Positions 18,722-28,518 are shown, counted from the first letter of the stretch. The stretch: 64,000 nt of DNA from Motiliproteus sp963974645 (GCA_963974645.1 CAXBEA010000004.1:1-64000), one strand, 5' to 3'. The notes: generated by a model from the sequence alone, not told the origin. Translations and numbers: made by a program.

Positions 18722-19393
18722 ATGCGCATACCCAAACCGGCAGCAGTTCTCTTTGATCTCGACGGAACCCTACTAGACAGCGCACCCGATTTTTATCGAC
18801 TATTGAATCAGATGCGCACTGAGCGAGGACTTCCTAGGATCGATGAGCAAAAACTTCGCCAGCAGATCTCCAATGGTGCCACTGCCATGATCCAAAGCGC
18901 ATTTGATCTCGATGCCGAAGATCCGACCTGCGGACCTCTTCGTCTACAACTTCTAGACCTTTACGAACAATCGCCCGCACAAGAGTCGCGACTGTTTGAA
19001 GGTATGGAAGCCTTGTTACACTGGTTAGAAACCCAGCAGATCCCCTGGGGGATAGTTACCAACAAACCCGAATGCTTTAGCCTGCCAATTCTACGCCAGC
19101 TAGATCTTGAGACTCGCTGCAGCACGCTGATCTGCCCCGAACAGGTTGAACAGAACAAACCCCACCCCGAAGGCCTACTCAGGGCCTGCGCTCTGCTCAA
19201 CTGCCAGCCCCAGCAAAGCATCTACGTCGGCGACCATCGCCGTGATATTGAAGCAGGGATCAATGCAGGGATGCTGACAATTGCAGCATGTTACGGCTAC
19301 CTGACACCCGAGGATCGACCCGATGACTGGAACGCCGACCACCAGGTCGATTCACCTCAACAACTGCTCGACTGGCTTCAGGGCCCTGTATAA
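18722..19393 (+). CDS. mupP: N-acetylmuramic acid 6-phosphate phosphatase MupP (HAD family)
   Basis: MupP dephosphorylates MurNAc-6-P in the peptidoglycan recycling route that feeds AmgK/MurU. The 223-residue protein is a HAD phosphatase of the Gph-like group, with the DLDGTLLDSAPD nucleophile motif (about 12-23), the TNKP motif and the GDHRRDIEAG acidic motif. Sequence alone would also allow phosphoglycolate phosphatase. The position between ubiG and yciK matches Pseudomonas mupP and decides the call. It starts 2 bp after ubiG. Confidence 0.82.
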   Translation: MRIPKPAAVLFDLDGTLLDSAPDFYRLLNQMRTERGLPRIDEQKLRQQISNGATAMIQSAFDLDAEDPTCGPLRLQLLDLYEQSPAQESRLFEGMEALLHWLETQQIPWGIVTNKPECFSLPILRQLDLETRCSTLICPEQVEQNKPHPEGLLRACALLNCQPQQSIYVGDHRRDIEAGINAGMLTIAACYGYLTPEDRPDDWNADHQVDSPQQLLDWLQGPV

Positions 19394-19487
19394 ACCGAAC
19401 CAAGACCCGCTACACTGATCATATACGCGGATCAATTACACTGATAAATAGCGCCGACCACCGAATCGCACAACAATGGAAACGCAC

Positions 19488-20231
19488 ATGTTTAACTATC
19501 AAGCCCCCGAACAGCTCCTGAAAAACCGCATCATCCTGATAACGGGTGCTGGCGATGGTATAGGGCGCGCTGCCGCGCTGAGCTTTGCCGAACATGGCGC
19601 CACCGTCATTTTAGCGGGACGCACCGTCAAAAAACTCGAGGCAGTGTACGACCTGATTGAATCCAGCGGCTGGCCACAGCCGGCAATCTTCCCCATCAAT
19701 CTCGAAGGTGCAACCGCTCACGACTATGACATTGTTGCCGCCGCCATCGAAAAAGAGTTCGGCCGTATCGACGGACTGCTAAACAACGCAAGTCTGCTGG
19801 GCAATCGCACCTCGATCGAAAACTACGACCCCAGCACTTGGAACCAAGTGATGCAAGTCAACCTCCACGCACAGTTCTTGATCACCCAAGCGATGCTACC
19901 GCTGTTGATGAAATCAGAAGATGCCTCTCTGGTCTTCACCAGCTCGACCGTAGGTCGCAAAGGCAGCGCTTACTGGGGAGCCTACGCCGTTTCTAAATTT
20001 GCCACCGAAGGGTTGATGCAAGTCCTTGCTGATGAGCTGGAAAACACCTCCAGCATCCGGGTCAACGCGATCAATCCGGGCGCGACCCGGACCAATATGC
20101 GCGCGCATGCCTACCCCGCGGAAAACCCCGGTAGCCTCCCCGCACCAGAGCAGATCATGCCTGTCTATCTGTATCTGATGGGCGCAGACAGCAAAGAGAT
20201 CAACGGTCAGTCTATCGATGCCCAAGGCTGA
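19488..20231 (+). CDS. yciK: YciK family short-chain oxidoreductase
   Basis: This is a short-chain dehydrogenase of unknown substrate that accompanies ubiG-mupP in Pseudomonas-type genomes. About 247 residues show the cofactor-binding ITGAGDGIGRAAA (about 20), NNASLLG, the catalytic Ser in FTSSTVG and the YAVSK Tyr/Lys pair. The start is put at MFNYQAP because GGAA is suitably spaced before it; an ATG four codons earlier is possible. A small gap of 94 bp separates it from mupP. Confidence 0.9.
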   Translation: MFNYQAPEQLLKNRIILITGAGDGIGRAAALSFAEHGATVILAGRTVKKLEAVYDLIESSGWPQPAIFPINLEGATAHDYDIVAAAIEKEFGRIDGLLNNASLLGNRTSIENYDPSTWNQVMQVNLHAQFLITQAMLPLLMKSEDASLVFTSSTVGRKGSAYWGAYAVSKFATEGLMQVLADELENTSSIRVNAINPGATRTNMRAHAYPAENPGSLPAPEQIMPVYLYLMGADSKEINGQSIDAQG

Positions 20232-20323
20232 GCACGTCAGTCAGAGCCGCTGAAACGACCCTCTTGCAAGCTAGCGAGATATAAAACACTCACCGATCAA
20301 ACACCAACCTGGCAAAACAACTA

Positions 20324-20341
20324 CCCCCGCATAAGCGGGGG
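20324..20341. terminator. Bidirectional terminator-like hairpin between yciK and rluB
   Basis: A perfect 7-bp stem, CCCCCGC/GCGGGGG, with an ATAA tetraloop lies between two converging genes. T-tracts are poor on both sides, so efficiency is uncertain. Confidence 0.55.
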
Positions 20342-20373
20342 CATCGGTACTAACAATACGCTTTCTAGCGGTG

Positions 20374-21231
20374 TTAACTACGCCGCGAAGGTCGCCCGCG
20401 CTTTGCTTCCACCGACCGCTGAGGTCTGGCTTTTTTCTGTACCCGCTTATCCGCCATCGACTGTTCAACAGTTTTTTGAACAACCTTACGCCGCTCCAAA
20501 GAAACCATATCGCAGAGATCGTTCAGCTCTTTCTGGCCGAGCTCTATCCACTGGCCTGCAGATACCTGCTTGGGGATAAAGATGCATCCGTAACGCACCC
20601 GTTTGAGCCGACTTACCTCAACATCCTGGGACTCCCATAGACGGCGCACTTCCCGATTACGCCCTTCCATCAACGTGACGTGATACCACTGATTACGACC
20701 CGCACCATCGAAATGCTGGACATCAGAGAAGCGTGCCATACCATCGTCAAGCAGCACACCCTCGCGTAAGCGTTTGAGCATCTGATCGGTGACCTCACCA
20801 TGAACCCGTACTGCGTACTCACGGTCTATCTGCGACGAAGGATGCATTAGTTTATTTGCCAACTCGCCATCGGTGGTAAATAACAACAAGCCACTGGTAT
20901 TAATATCTAATCGGCCAACCGAGATCCAACGTCCGCCATTGAGTTTGGGTAACTTATCAAACACGGTCGGGCGACCTTCAGGGTCATTGCGGGTACAGAT
21001 CTCCCCCACCGGCTTGTTATAGAGTATCACTCGACCCTCTGCGGCCAAGGACCGAGATAGATTGACCGAACGGCCATCGACGCTTATTTCGGCATCCAAA
21101 CCAACCCGATCACCCAGGGTGGCAATTTTACCCGCCACGGTGACCCGACCGCTTTCAATCCAGCGCTCCATCTCCCGGCGCGACCCGATTCCAGCGCGGG
21201 CTAGAACTTTTTGCAGTTTTTCGTCGGTCAT
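20374..21231 (-). CDS. rluB: 23S rRNA pseudouridine(2605) synthase RluB
   Basis: RluB isomerises U2605 in 23S rRNA. The roughly 285-residue protein has an N-terminal S4 RNA-binding domain (about 3-60) and a pseudouridine synthase domain with the catalytic Asp in GRLDINTSGLLL. The EGRNREVRRLWE motif and a basic tail rich in Arg and Lys follow. The start MTDEKLQ is chosen because AGGTGA lies 5 bases upstream; a longer in-frame version to 21261 lacks such a site. It converges on yciK. Confidence 0.93.
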   Translation of the reverse strand: MTDEKLQKVLARAGIGSRREMERWIESGRVTVAGKIATLGDRVGLDAEISVDGRSVNLSRSLAAEGRVILYNKPVGEICTRNDPEGRPTVFDKLPKLNGGRWISVGRLDINTSGLLLFTTDGELANKLMHPSSQIDREYAVRVHGEVTDQMLKRLREGVLLDDGMARFSDVQHFDGAGRNQWYHVTLMEGRNREVRRLWESQDVEVSRLKRVRYGCIFIPKQVSAGQWIELGQKELNDLCDMVSLERRKVVQKTVEQSMADKRVQKKARPQRSVEAKRGRPSRRS

Positions 21232-21375
21232 GCAGATCACCTGTGAAGACAAAACGGACACCTAAACAGCCATAGGAATGAAGCGTCCTGGAAAGCGCGG
21301 CATCATACCAGCCCCGCACCTGAGTGCCTATCATTCCGACCCAGGTTCTGACATTGATAATATACCGCTAATAAA

Positions 21376-21398
21376 AAAGGTGCGCCAAGCGCACCTTT
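21376..21398 (-). terminator. Rho-independent terminator of the H-NS family gene
   Basis: A perfect 10-bp stem (AAAGGTGCGC/GCGCACCTTT) with a 3-base loop is followed on the minus strand by TTTATT. It lies 33 bp after the H-NS family stop codon. Confidence 0.9.
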
Positions 21399-21430
21399 GT
21401 AAACCTATGAACAGATCGATAAAGATCCGT

Positions 21431-21832
21431 TTAATCGATCAGACAGTCTTCCTTACTACCGCCCTGATCGAAGTACGCCTGGAAGAGCTTAGGAGTACGC
21501 CCCCGACCCGTCCATTGCAGCATTCCGCCCTGACCATCTTCGATCTGGTATTTAGCCTTAACCGACCCTTTAGGCTTTGCAGCCGGAGAAACCTCTAGCG
21601 CCGCCAAAAGATCATTTAAATCTACACCACTGTCTGCCATCTGCTTTTTAATAGCATCAATATTTGTTTGCTTCTCTGCACGCTCGGCCGCCATGGCCTC
21701 GTCTTCCTGCTTCCGTTCGTTTAGCAGATCCGACAGATTTTCAAACAACTTTTCCAGTTCAGAAGCAGACAGCTCTTTACAGGCTTTACGCAGTGAAGTT
21801 TTGCGCGTCAGCACATTTAAAATATCGCTCAT
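21431..21832 (-). CDS. hns: H-NS family nucleoid-associated protein
   Basis: H-NS type proteins coat A/T-rich, often foreign DNA and silence it. The 133-residue protein has an N-terminal coiled-coil oligomerisation domain (about 1-70, many Leu and Glu) and a C-terminal DNA-binding domain. The latter carries the WTGRGRTPKLFQAY signature (about 107-120), where Q/RGR-type loops enter the minor groove. The upstream 21842-21965 is very A/T-rich, consistent with autoregulation. It sits directly beside the polysaccharide gene set, whose expression it might control (inference). Confidence 0.92.
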   Translation of the reverse strand: MSDILNVLTRKTSLRKACKELSASELEKLFENLSDLLNERKQEDEAMAAERAEKQTNIDAIKKQMADSGVDLNDLLAALEVSPAAKPKGSVKAKYQIEDGQGGMLQWTGRGRTPKLFQAYFDQGGSKEDCLID

Positions 21833-21965
21833 GAGGGACCCCGGTGGTATTCAAATTAATCAGACCGATTAAAAATATAGGGTTTAGGTATTATTCGCAA
21901 ATATTATCTTAAAATTATTATCATATTTTTTATATCAAGCTCGAAAAACACGGTTCACAAAGCTA

Positions 21966-22985
21966 TTAGCCATTATCGACACCCGCATTGAGCCTGAACA
22001 CACCCCAACCAATCGGCAAACAAGCGATGATGAACAACGCTGATGCTAACTCATAGCGGCTATTAGCTATCAACCACTGCGCTGTAAAACTCAAAGGAAA
22101 CAACCAGAGAATATTTATCCCTATCGCTAATAGCGACACCCGCTGATGACTTCTCCAGCGACGCGATAAAATTTGATACGCATGTGAGCGATGCGCTTGA
22201 TACCAGTAATCCCTCCGCAGCACTCGACGCACCAAGGTGATACTGGCATCGATCCAAAAAAGCGCGGTTAACATAATCCAGGTTAATGGAGAAACAAGCT
22301 GCTCACGTACCGTTAACAGCGCTAACATTGCGATAATAAACCCTAGGAAATAACTTCCAACATCGCCCATAAAAAGCTTAGCAGGCGCCCAATTAAACAC
22401 TCCAAAACCGATCAGCGTTGCCGCTAACAGCAAGAACAACCGCGTATATTCAGCGGCCGAATTCAGCCAACAGAACCCTGCTCCAGCAACGCAAAGAAAG
22501 AGCGCTTCAGAAACAGCGTACCCATCTATACCATCCAGAAAATTAAATAAATTAATCCACCAGACCGAGGCCAAAGCAAAACCGATCAACAACAGCCAAA
22601 GCTCCCATGAGGAAACTATCAGCTGATCATAATAAAAGACCGAAACAGCAATCAGACAACAAAAGCATTGCGCAAAAAAACGACTTTTCGAGGACAGATT
22701 AAAACGGTCATCCAGCAACCCAACGAGCCCAAGAACCCCGCCTCCAGAAATTAACACTGCTATATCAATCACTAAAACACTATCAGCCGACAGCAGCCAC
22801 CCCAGCAGTGCGAGGTATAGGGTCATAAAACTGATACCGCCGCCTCTTGGCACGGGTACGGAGTGTGAGCTTCTTTCGTTTGGCTGATCAAATAACTGCT
22901 GTTGCCGTAGATACTGCAACAGCAGATAGGTCATGAGTAGCGAGGCGACCGCTGCGAGTGGATAGACTACAACTTCAAACACCAC
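21966..22985 (-). CDS. Undecaprenyl-phosphate sugar-1-phosphate transferase (WecA/WbpL-like)
   Basis: This integral membrane enzyme starts O-antigen synthesis by moving a sugar-1-phosphate to undecaprenyl phosphate. The 339-residue protein has about ten to eleven hydrophobic helices. It carries the family motifs: PVPRGGG near residue 48, an FLDGIDG(Y) catalytic Asp pair near 150, and FMGDVGSYFLGF near 207. It most resembles the WbpL group, which primes with FucNAc or QuiNAc; which sugar is used cannot be told. It ends the polysaccharide set next to hns. Confidence 0.88.
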   Translation of the reverse strand: MVFEVVVYPLAAVASLLMTYLLLQYLRQQQLFDQPNERSSHSVPVPRGGGISFMTLYLALLGWLLSADSVLVIDIAVLISGGGVLGLVGLLDDRFNLSSKSRFFAQCFCCLIAVSVFYYDQLIVSSWELWLLLIGFALASVWWINLFNFLDGIDGYAVSEALFLCVAGAGFCWLNSAAEYTRLFLLLAATLIGFGVFNWAPAKLFMGDVGSYFLGFIIAMLALLTVREQLVSPLTWIMLTALFWIDASITLVRRVLRRDYWYQAHRSHAYQILSRRWRSHQRVSLLAIGINILWLFPLSFTAQWLIANSRYELASALFIIACLPIGWGVFRLNAGVDNG

Positions 22986-23027
22986 TTGACCCCCTTGCTC
23001 TGCTTTTCTGGACCTTCGCCACGAACC

Positions 23028-23987
23028 TTAAACATTATCCTGCCCGTCATCAGCACTGGACATCTGGATCAGCGTTTGCATCATCGTAACCGGCGGAGCC
23101 CACTCCAGCAGCGCTTTAGTTGCAGCTATATCAACGGTCAAAGACCCCAGCAACCGATCTGCGCTGCTCGACTTTCCAAACCACCTAGCGACAAACCTGA
23201 GCAACCACTCGGGAACATAAAAAAGTCTCGATGTGACTTGGTTTGCCTGCGCCATACGTCGGATTAATTCTGTAGTAGAAATAGACTCGCCATCTGAAAC
23301 TAAAAATAGCCGGCCCTTCGCTTTTGGATTGATCACACACTCTCGGAGCAGATCTATAAGATTATCGACACTGACCAATGCACGCCGATTAGTTAATCCG
23401 GCCAAGGGCAAAGGGACCCCACGCCTGACCCAGCGCATCAACTGGGCAAAATTGGCTTTAACACCGGGTCCGTAGATTAACGGTGGCCGGACCACGACGA
23501 CTTCTAAGCCTGAGGATTGAGCCAGGGCCCACAGCCCGCATTCGGCGCGATACTTAGAGCGAGCATAAGCATCCTGCGGATTAGGCGCATCGAGTGCGCT
23601 GTAGGGCAGGGCTCGCTCCTCGCCATTGACTTTAATTGAGCTGAGAAAAATAAAACGCCGTACACCCGCCGCTGCTGCCAGCCTCGCCACACTCAGTGTG
23701 CCCTGGTGATTGATCCGCTCGTATTCTGCTTCCTGAGCCGAGCTATCACTCATGCAGTGTACCCGGGCGGCCAGATGAATCACCACGTCTATGCCGACAA
23801 CGGCTGAGGCGATAGCAGACGCATCGGCAAGCCCTGATATTTGTACCTGCTCGATCTTAGGCTGCAAGTCTGCAGGTAAACGACCAGGATCACGTACCAG
23901 CGCTCGGACACTGAAATGTTGACGCAGCAACTCTCGGCACAAATGCCGGCCGACAAAACCGCTGGCACCCGTGATCAGGATATTCAC
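23028..23987 (-). CDS. NAD-dependent sugar epimerase/reductase (WbpV/WbpK-like)
   Basis: This extended SDR enzyme has an N-terminal ITGASGFVGRHL (about 4-15). VIHLAARVH, the catalytic LSSIKVNGE and YARSKYRAE (Tyr/Lys pair near 145) follow. The 319-residue length fits reductases and epimerases acting on UDP-4-keto sugars beside WbpL-type transferases, such as the UDP-QuiNAc/FucNAc reductases WbpV and WbpK. It precedes the transferase gene by 42 bp and probably makes that enzyme's substrate together with the WbpM-like dehydratase. Confidence 0.82.
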   Translation of the reverse strand: MNILITGASGFVGRHLCRELLRQHFSVRALVRDPGRLPADLQPKIEQVQISGLADASAIASAVVGIDVVIHLAARVHCMSDSSAQEAEYERINHQGTLSVARLAAAAGVRRFIFLSSIKVNGEERALPYSALDAPNPQDAYARSKYRAECGLWALAQSSGLEVVVVRPPLIYGPGVKANFAQLMRWVRRGVPLPLAGLTNRRALVSVDNLIDLLRECVINPKAKGRLFLVSDGESISTTELIRRMAQANQVTSRLFYVPEWLLRFVARWFGKSSSADRLLGSLTVDIAATKALLEWAPPVTMMQTLIQMSSADDGQDNV

Positions 23988-24014
23988 ATTATAAATTTCA
24001 GCTGCCGAGGCCTC

Positions 24015-25049
24015 TTAGCTTTCAGTAATCGACGCTTTGTTGAAAAATACTTGGTACCAGGCAACAAAACGTTCGATCCCCAGGCTAATGGGTGTCGCGG
24101 GTTTATAATCAACCCAGGCTTCCAGCGCAGCCACATCCGATGCCGTGTCCGGTACATCACCTGGCTGCAGCGGTAATAGATTAATCTCCGCTTTAAGTCC
24201 CAGCTCTTTCTCGACACAACCAATATAGTCCAGCAGTTCTACCGGATTCTGATTACCAATATTAAACACCCGCCAAGGGGCTTTACTGGTTGCTGGATCA
24301 GGCGCTTTGCCGTCCCACTGCAGATTAGGTTCTGCTACCCGGTCCAGGGTACGAATCACCCCTTCAACAATATCATCGATATAGGTAAAGTCTCGGCGAT
24401 GCTTGCCGTAGTTAAACACATTGATCGGTTTTCCCTCTTGGATCGCTTTAGTAAACAAAAAAAGCGCCATATCGGGTCTGCCCCAAGGGCCATAGACGGT
24501 AAAAAACCTCAACCCGGTAGTCGGCAGGCGGTACAGATGGCTGTAGGTATGCGCCATCAGCTCGTTTGATTTTTTGGATGCCGCATACAAGGATAGCGGG
24601 TGATCAACATTATCCTGTTCAGAAAACGGCAAGGTCTCGTTAGCACCATACACCGAGCTAGACGATGCGTAGACCAGATGCTTGACGCCATTATGGCGAC
24701 AGCCTTCAAGAATATTCAAAAAGCCAACAATGTTGCTATCGATATAGGCACGAGGATTTTCGATGCTATAGCGAACGCCAGCCTGGGCTGCAAGATTGAC
24801 AACCCGGTCAAACTTCTCAGTTTCAAATAACTGGGTTATTGCGGCAGTATTTGCAAGATCCAATTTCACGAAGTTAAATAGCGCCGCATTCGGATTAGCA
24901 TCCAGCTGCGCCAGGCGAGCTAGCTTCAGCGAAACATCATAATAGTCATTTAAATTATCCAGCCCAACCACCTGATCCCCCCGGTTGATCAGATATTGGC
25001 TGACGTGAAAGCCGATAAATCCGGCGGCCCCTGTGACTAAGACTTTCAT
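24015..25049 (-). CDS. UDP-glucuronate 4-epimerase-like NAD-dependent epimerase
   Basis: This 344-residue extended SDR begins VTGAAGFIGFHV (about 5-16) and has NLAAQAGVRYS (about 84-94), ASSSSVYG and YAASKKSNELMAH with the catalytic Tyr and Lys. The HPLSLYAASKK and TGLRFFTVYGPWGRPDMA blocks are typical of UDP-glucuronate/UDP-galacturonate 4-epimerases (LpsL, CapI, WbnF type). A UDP-glucose dehydrogenase to supply UDP-glucuronate was once encoded nearby but is now broken at 28519-29049. It lies 27 bp before the next epimerase gene. Confidence 0.88.
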   Translation of the reverse strand: MKVLVTGAAGFIGFHVSQYLINRGDQVVGLDNLNDYYDVSLKLARLAQLDANPNAALFNFVKLDLANTAAITQLFETEKFDRVVNLAAQAGVRYSIENPRAYIDSNIVGFLNILEGCRHNGVKHLVYASSSSVYGANETLPFSEQDNVDHPLSLYAASKKSNELMAHTYSHLYRLPTTGLRFFTVYGPWGRPDMALFLFTKAIQEGKPINVFNYGKHRRDFTYIDDIVEGVIRTLDRVAEPNLQWDGKAPDPATSKAPWRVFNIGNQNPVELLDYIGCVEKELGLKAEINLLPLQPGDVPDTASDVAALEAWVDYKPATPISLGIERFVAWYQVFFNKASITES

Positions 25050-25181
25050 CCTTCTATCCCTTTATTGATTCGGCAACTATTGATTCGGTAACTAGCTCTT
25101 CAGAAACCGTGCCCAACAGACAAACGCTAAGCTTACCCAGACTGTATTTTTCCGACGACAAAACCCAAGCTTATTTTCTGC

Positions 25182-26459
25182 TTACAGTCGGCCATCGACC
25201 GAGGCTGCGGGTAACATATGTTTGATATCGAACAGGACAGAACTTGGCTTGCATAACCCTTTAATCGCAGCGACACCTAGTGCTTCAAACTGGTTATGGG
25301 CAACTGCCAAAATTACCGCATCATAACGGCCAGGTTCGAGTGCTTCAACCAGCTCCAAACCATACTCATGCTTGGCTTCAATGGGACACACCCAGGGATC
25401 ATACACCTCAACCTGGGCGTGGTACTCATTTAGCTCTTTAATCATATCGACGATTCGGGTATTACGCAGGTCCGGGCAGTTTTCTTTAAATGCAAGACCA
25501 AGAATCAGTACCCTGCTGCCCATTACTTGTATCTTCTTCTGGGTCATTTTCTTAATAACCTGAGAGACTACATAGGCTCCCATGCCGTCATTAAGACGAC
25601 GACCCGCCAAAATAATCTCCGGGTGATAACCCACCGCTTGGGCCTTATGGGTCAGATAATAGGGGTCAATACTGATGCAATGGCCACCGACCAACCCCGG
25701 ACGAAACGGCAAAAAATTCCACTTCGTTCCTGCCGCCGCCAACACCTCACCGGTATCGATGCCAAGCCGGTTAAAGATAATCGCCAACTCGTTAACCAGG
25801 GCGATATTCAGATCACGCTGGGTGTTTTCGATCACTTTGGCCGCTTCTGCAACCTTGATCGAGCTGGCCAGATGGGTACCGGCAGTGATAATAGAGCCAT
25901 ACAGCTGGTCGACCAGCGTCGCGGCCTCGGGAGTCGACCCTGATGTCACCTTGAGAATAGACTCCAGACGATGGGTTTTATCGCCCGGATTGATCCGTTC
26001 TGGACTATAACCTACAGCAAAATCCTGGTTAAAACGCAATCCAGACACCTGCTCTAAAATCGGTACGCAAACCTCTTCAGTAGCACCGGGATAAACCGTC
26101 GACTCATAGATCACCAGATCACCCGGCTTGAGCGCGGCACCCACAGTTTCCGAGGCTCTTCTAAGCGGGGTCAAATCAGGCTGTTTATGCACATCGATCG
26201 GCGTAGGTACGGTCACGATATAGCAATTACACCCTTTGAGCTGCTGCTTATCCGAGGCAAACTCCAGCCGCTCGACACTCTTTAACTCCGCAGCATCAAC
26301 CTCCAGGGTAGCGTCCTCTCCTCGTTTAAGCGCGTCTATCCGCTGCGGATTGATATCAAAACCTAAAGTAGGATATTTTCGCCCGAAAGCCACGGCCAGC
26401 GGCAGTCCCACATAACCTAGACCGATCACCGCAACTCTTAACTCGCTCAGTTTAATCAT
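25182..26459 (-). CDS. UDP-N-acetyl-D-hexosamine 6-dehydrogenase (WbpO/TviB-like)
   Basis: This NAD-dependent dehydrogenase oxidises UDP-GalNAc (or UDP-GlcNAc) to the uronate. It has GLGYVGLPLA (about 12-21) for NAD, TVPTPID, ESTVYPGAT, YSPERINPGDK and the catalytic Cys in VGGHCISIDPYYL (about 250). FKENCPDLRN lies near the C-terminus. The start MIKLSEL is chosen because GGAGAG sits 7 bases before it; longer frames to 26519 lack a site. With about 425 residues it is full length. It differs from the neighbouring broken UDP-glucose dehydrogenase. Confidence 0.9.
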   Translation of the reverse strand: MIKLSELRVAVIGLGYVGLPLAVAFGRKYPTLGFDINPQRIDALKRGEDATLEVDAAELKSVERLEFASDKQQLKGCNCYIVTVPTPIDVHKQPDLTPLRRASETVGAALKPGDLVIYESTVYPGATEEVCVPILEQVSGLRFNQDFAVGYSPERINPGDKTHRLESILKVTSGSTPEAATLVDQLYGSIITAGTHLASSIKVAEAAKVIENTQRDLNIALVNELAIIFNRLGIDTGEVLAAAGTKWNFLPFRPGLVGGHCISIDPYYLTHKAQAVGYHPEIILAGRRLNDGMGAYVVSQVIKKMTQKKIQVMGSRVLILGLAFKENCPDLRNTRIVDMIKELNEYHAQVEVYDPWVCPIEAKHEYGLELVEALEPGRYDAVILAVAHNQFEALGVAAIKGLCKPSSVLFDIKHMLPAASVDGRL

Positions 26460-26537
26460 CAGACTACTCTCCATAAATATCCATTTAACTGTTTTCCATC
26501 GGAAATTCAGCAATCTCAACCCAGCAGGATTCTACCG

Positions 26538-28442
26538 CTATTGACAGCGACTCAATAGGTCTTCGTTACCACACTGGGGAGAAAAACCGCTAACCTGCTG
26601 CTGCATCAAAGTCCGCAGGGCTTCAACGGCTTGCTGTTCAAGCAGCGTATTCAGGGTTGTGATGATCGCCTCAAGCTGGGCACTATCAGGCCCCTCTTCA
26701 TGTGCCATCATGATTCGGGGATGCGAAGTGCCGGTGACGTTATCACCGATTAGTAATTCTTCGTAGAGTTTCTCACCCGGTCTTAACCCTGTATAACGAA
26801 TTTCAATCCCTGACCTGCGACCTCCAGCGACTCGATGTCCGCTGAGTCGAATCATCCGCTTCGCCAGCTCGGCAATGCGCACCGGTACACCCATATCCAG
26901 CACAAAAAGCTCACCGCCTTTCCCTAAAGAACCCGCCTGAATCACCAGCGAGGCAGCCTCCGGAATGGTCATAAAATAGCGGGTCATCTCGGGGTCGGTC
27001 ACCGTTATTGGCCCACCCTGATCAATCTGTCGTTGAAATAGCGGAATAACCGATCCTGACGAGCCCAAGACATTACCAAAGCGAACCATCATAAATCGGG
27101 TCGAACTATTGTCTAAATGACGCTGCAGTCCCTGCAGTACCATCTCTGCCAAACGCTTGCTGGCCCCCATGGTATTCGTAGGGCGCACCGCTTTATCGGT
27201 AGATATTAGAACGAATCGCTCGACCTTTAACGCCATAGCAACGGTCGCTAGCACCCAGGTGCCCAACACATTATTCTGCACCCCGGGAATCACATTCTGC
27301 TCAACGATGGGCACATGCTTATAGGCTGCGGCATGATACAGCGTCTGAATGTTGTAACCGCCGATCAGCCGCTGCATCCGCGACCGATCCAACACCGACC
27401 CTAGTACAGCCACCAGCTCCGTTTGCAGATCAAAGCGTTCGATTCGCTGGCGTAACTCGGCTTCGAGCTGATACAGCGAAAACTCATTCTGCTCTAGCAG
27501 CACCAATCGCTGCGGCCCCTGCTGCAACAACTGGCGACAAAGCTCAGAACCTATAGAGCCACCGGCACCGGTGACCAACACCTGCCGTCCCCTAACACTC
27601 TGTTGCAATAACTCAGGATCAGCCTGTACCGACTCTCGGCCTAGCAGATCGGTCAGATCGATCTCATTCAGCTCGGTCAGGTCCGCCTGCCCCAGCGCAA
27701 CCCGATCCAGAGAGGGCATAGAGCGCACAGCCACCTCGACCTCTTCCAGGGCTTGCAGGATCCGGCGTCGATCCGCCTGGGTAGCGCTGGGCAACGCCAG
27801 TAAAACCTCAAGCGACTCATAATCCTGGCGTAAATCCTTAATTACCGCCAACCCACCCAGCACCGGCAACCCCGCGATCTGCTGCCCTTTTAGGCCAAGA
27901 TCATCATCGATAAAACCCAATAGACGAAAATGGTTGCTCTGGCTGAGCGACAGCGCCAACTGCACCCCAGCCTCACCCGCACCGTAGATCAACACATGAT
28001 TGCCCTTGCGTTCGCGAAAGGCTCCGGCGATAAACCAGCGTGCAATCTGCCGACTCCCGCCGACCAAAATACACAACAGCATCCAGAAGATCAGCGGCAG
28101 AGAGCGCGGTGAGAAGAGATCCCAGTGAAAATAATTGGAGAGATAAAAAGGCAATAACGACCAGAGCATCACCAGCAACGCGTTCGCATAACCGATAGTG
28201 ACCATGGCCCGGTGACCGATATAACGGATCACCGCGCGATACAGACCCAGGCGGATATAAAGAGGAATCGCGATCAGGGGGAGCACCGCAAACAGCAGCA
28301 ATTGCCGCCCCTGCGGCTGGTACAGCTCACCTAATCGGAGTGAAAACGCTAACCACAGAGAGAACAGCACCAGCAGCGTATCCGCCAGTGCAATAACGGC
28401 AGCTTTCTGGTTACGATGCAACCCAAGCAGTTGTTTTAGCAT
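26538..28442 (-). CDS. wbpM: UDP-GlcNAc C4,C6-dehydratase, membrane type (WbpM/CapD-like)
   Basis: This is a large nucleoside-sugar dehydratase needed for FucNAc/QuiNAc-containing O antigens. The 634-residue protein has four N-terminal membrane helices (about 15-130), a first Rossmann-like domain (about 145-265) and a C-terminal SDR dehydratase (about 285-580). The SDR part holds VLVTGAGGSIGSEL and STDKAVRPTNTMGASKR. In that motif Met replaces the usual SDR Tyr, as in WbpM and FlaA1. Gene position at the upstream end of the set matches wbpM, which closes the Pseudomonas O-antigen locus. Confidence 0.92.
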   Translation of the reverse strand: MLKQLLGLHRNQKAAVIALADTLLVLFSLWLAFSLRLGELYQPQGRQLLLFAVLPLIAIPLYIRLGLYRAVIRYIGHRAMVTIGYANALLVMLWSLLPFYLSNYFHWDLFSPRSLPLIFWMLLCILVGGSRQIARWFIAGAFRERKGNHVLIYGAGEAGVQLALSLSQSNHFRLLGFIDDDLGLKGQQIAGLPVLGGLAVIKDLRQDYESLEVLLALPSATQADRRRILQALEEVEVAVRSMPSLDRVALGQADLTELNEIDLTDLLGRESVQADPELLQQSVRGRQVLVTGAGGSIGSELCRQLLQQGPQRLVLLEQNEFSLYQLEAELRQRIERFDLQTELVAVLGSVLDRSRMQRLIGGYNIQTLYHAAAYKHVPIVEQNVIPGVQNNVLGTWVLATVAMALKVERFVLISTDKAVRPTNTMGASKRLAEMVLQGLQRHLDNSSTRFMMVRFGNVLGSSGSVIPLFQRQIDQGGPITVTDPEMTRYFMTIPEAASLVIQAGSLGKGGELFVLDMGVPVRIAELAKRMIRLSGHRVAGGRRSGIEIRYTGLRPGEKLYEELLIGDNVTGTSHPRIMMAHEEGPDSAQLEAIITTLNTLLEQQAVEALRTLMQQQVSGFSPQCGNEDLLSRCQ

Positions 28443-28518
28443 CGAAGCGATAGGACCTTATGCCCGCCTGATGTAAATAGTGGCTTACTCAATATGCTGA
28501 GATTATCCAAGACGAAAA

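Noticed and set aside
18722..19393. Phosphoglycolate phosphatase (gph) as the name for the HAD gene
   Set aside because: Sequence fits both, but the ubiG-HAD-yciK order is that of mupP in Pseudomonas.
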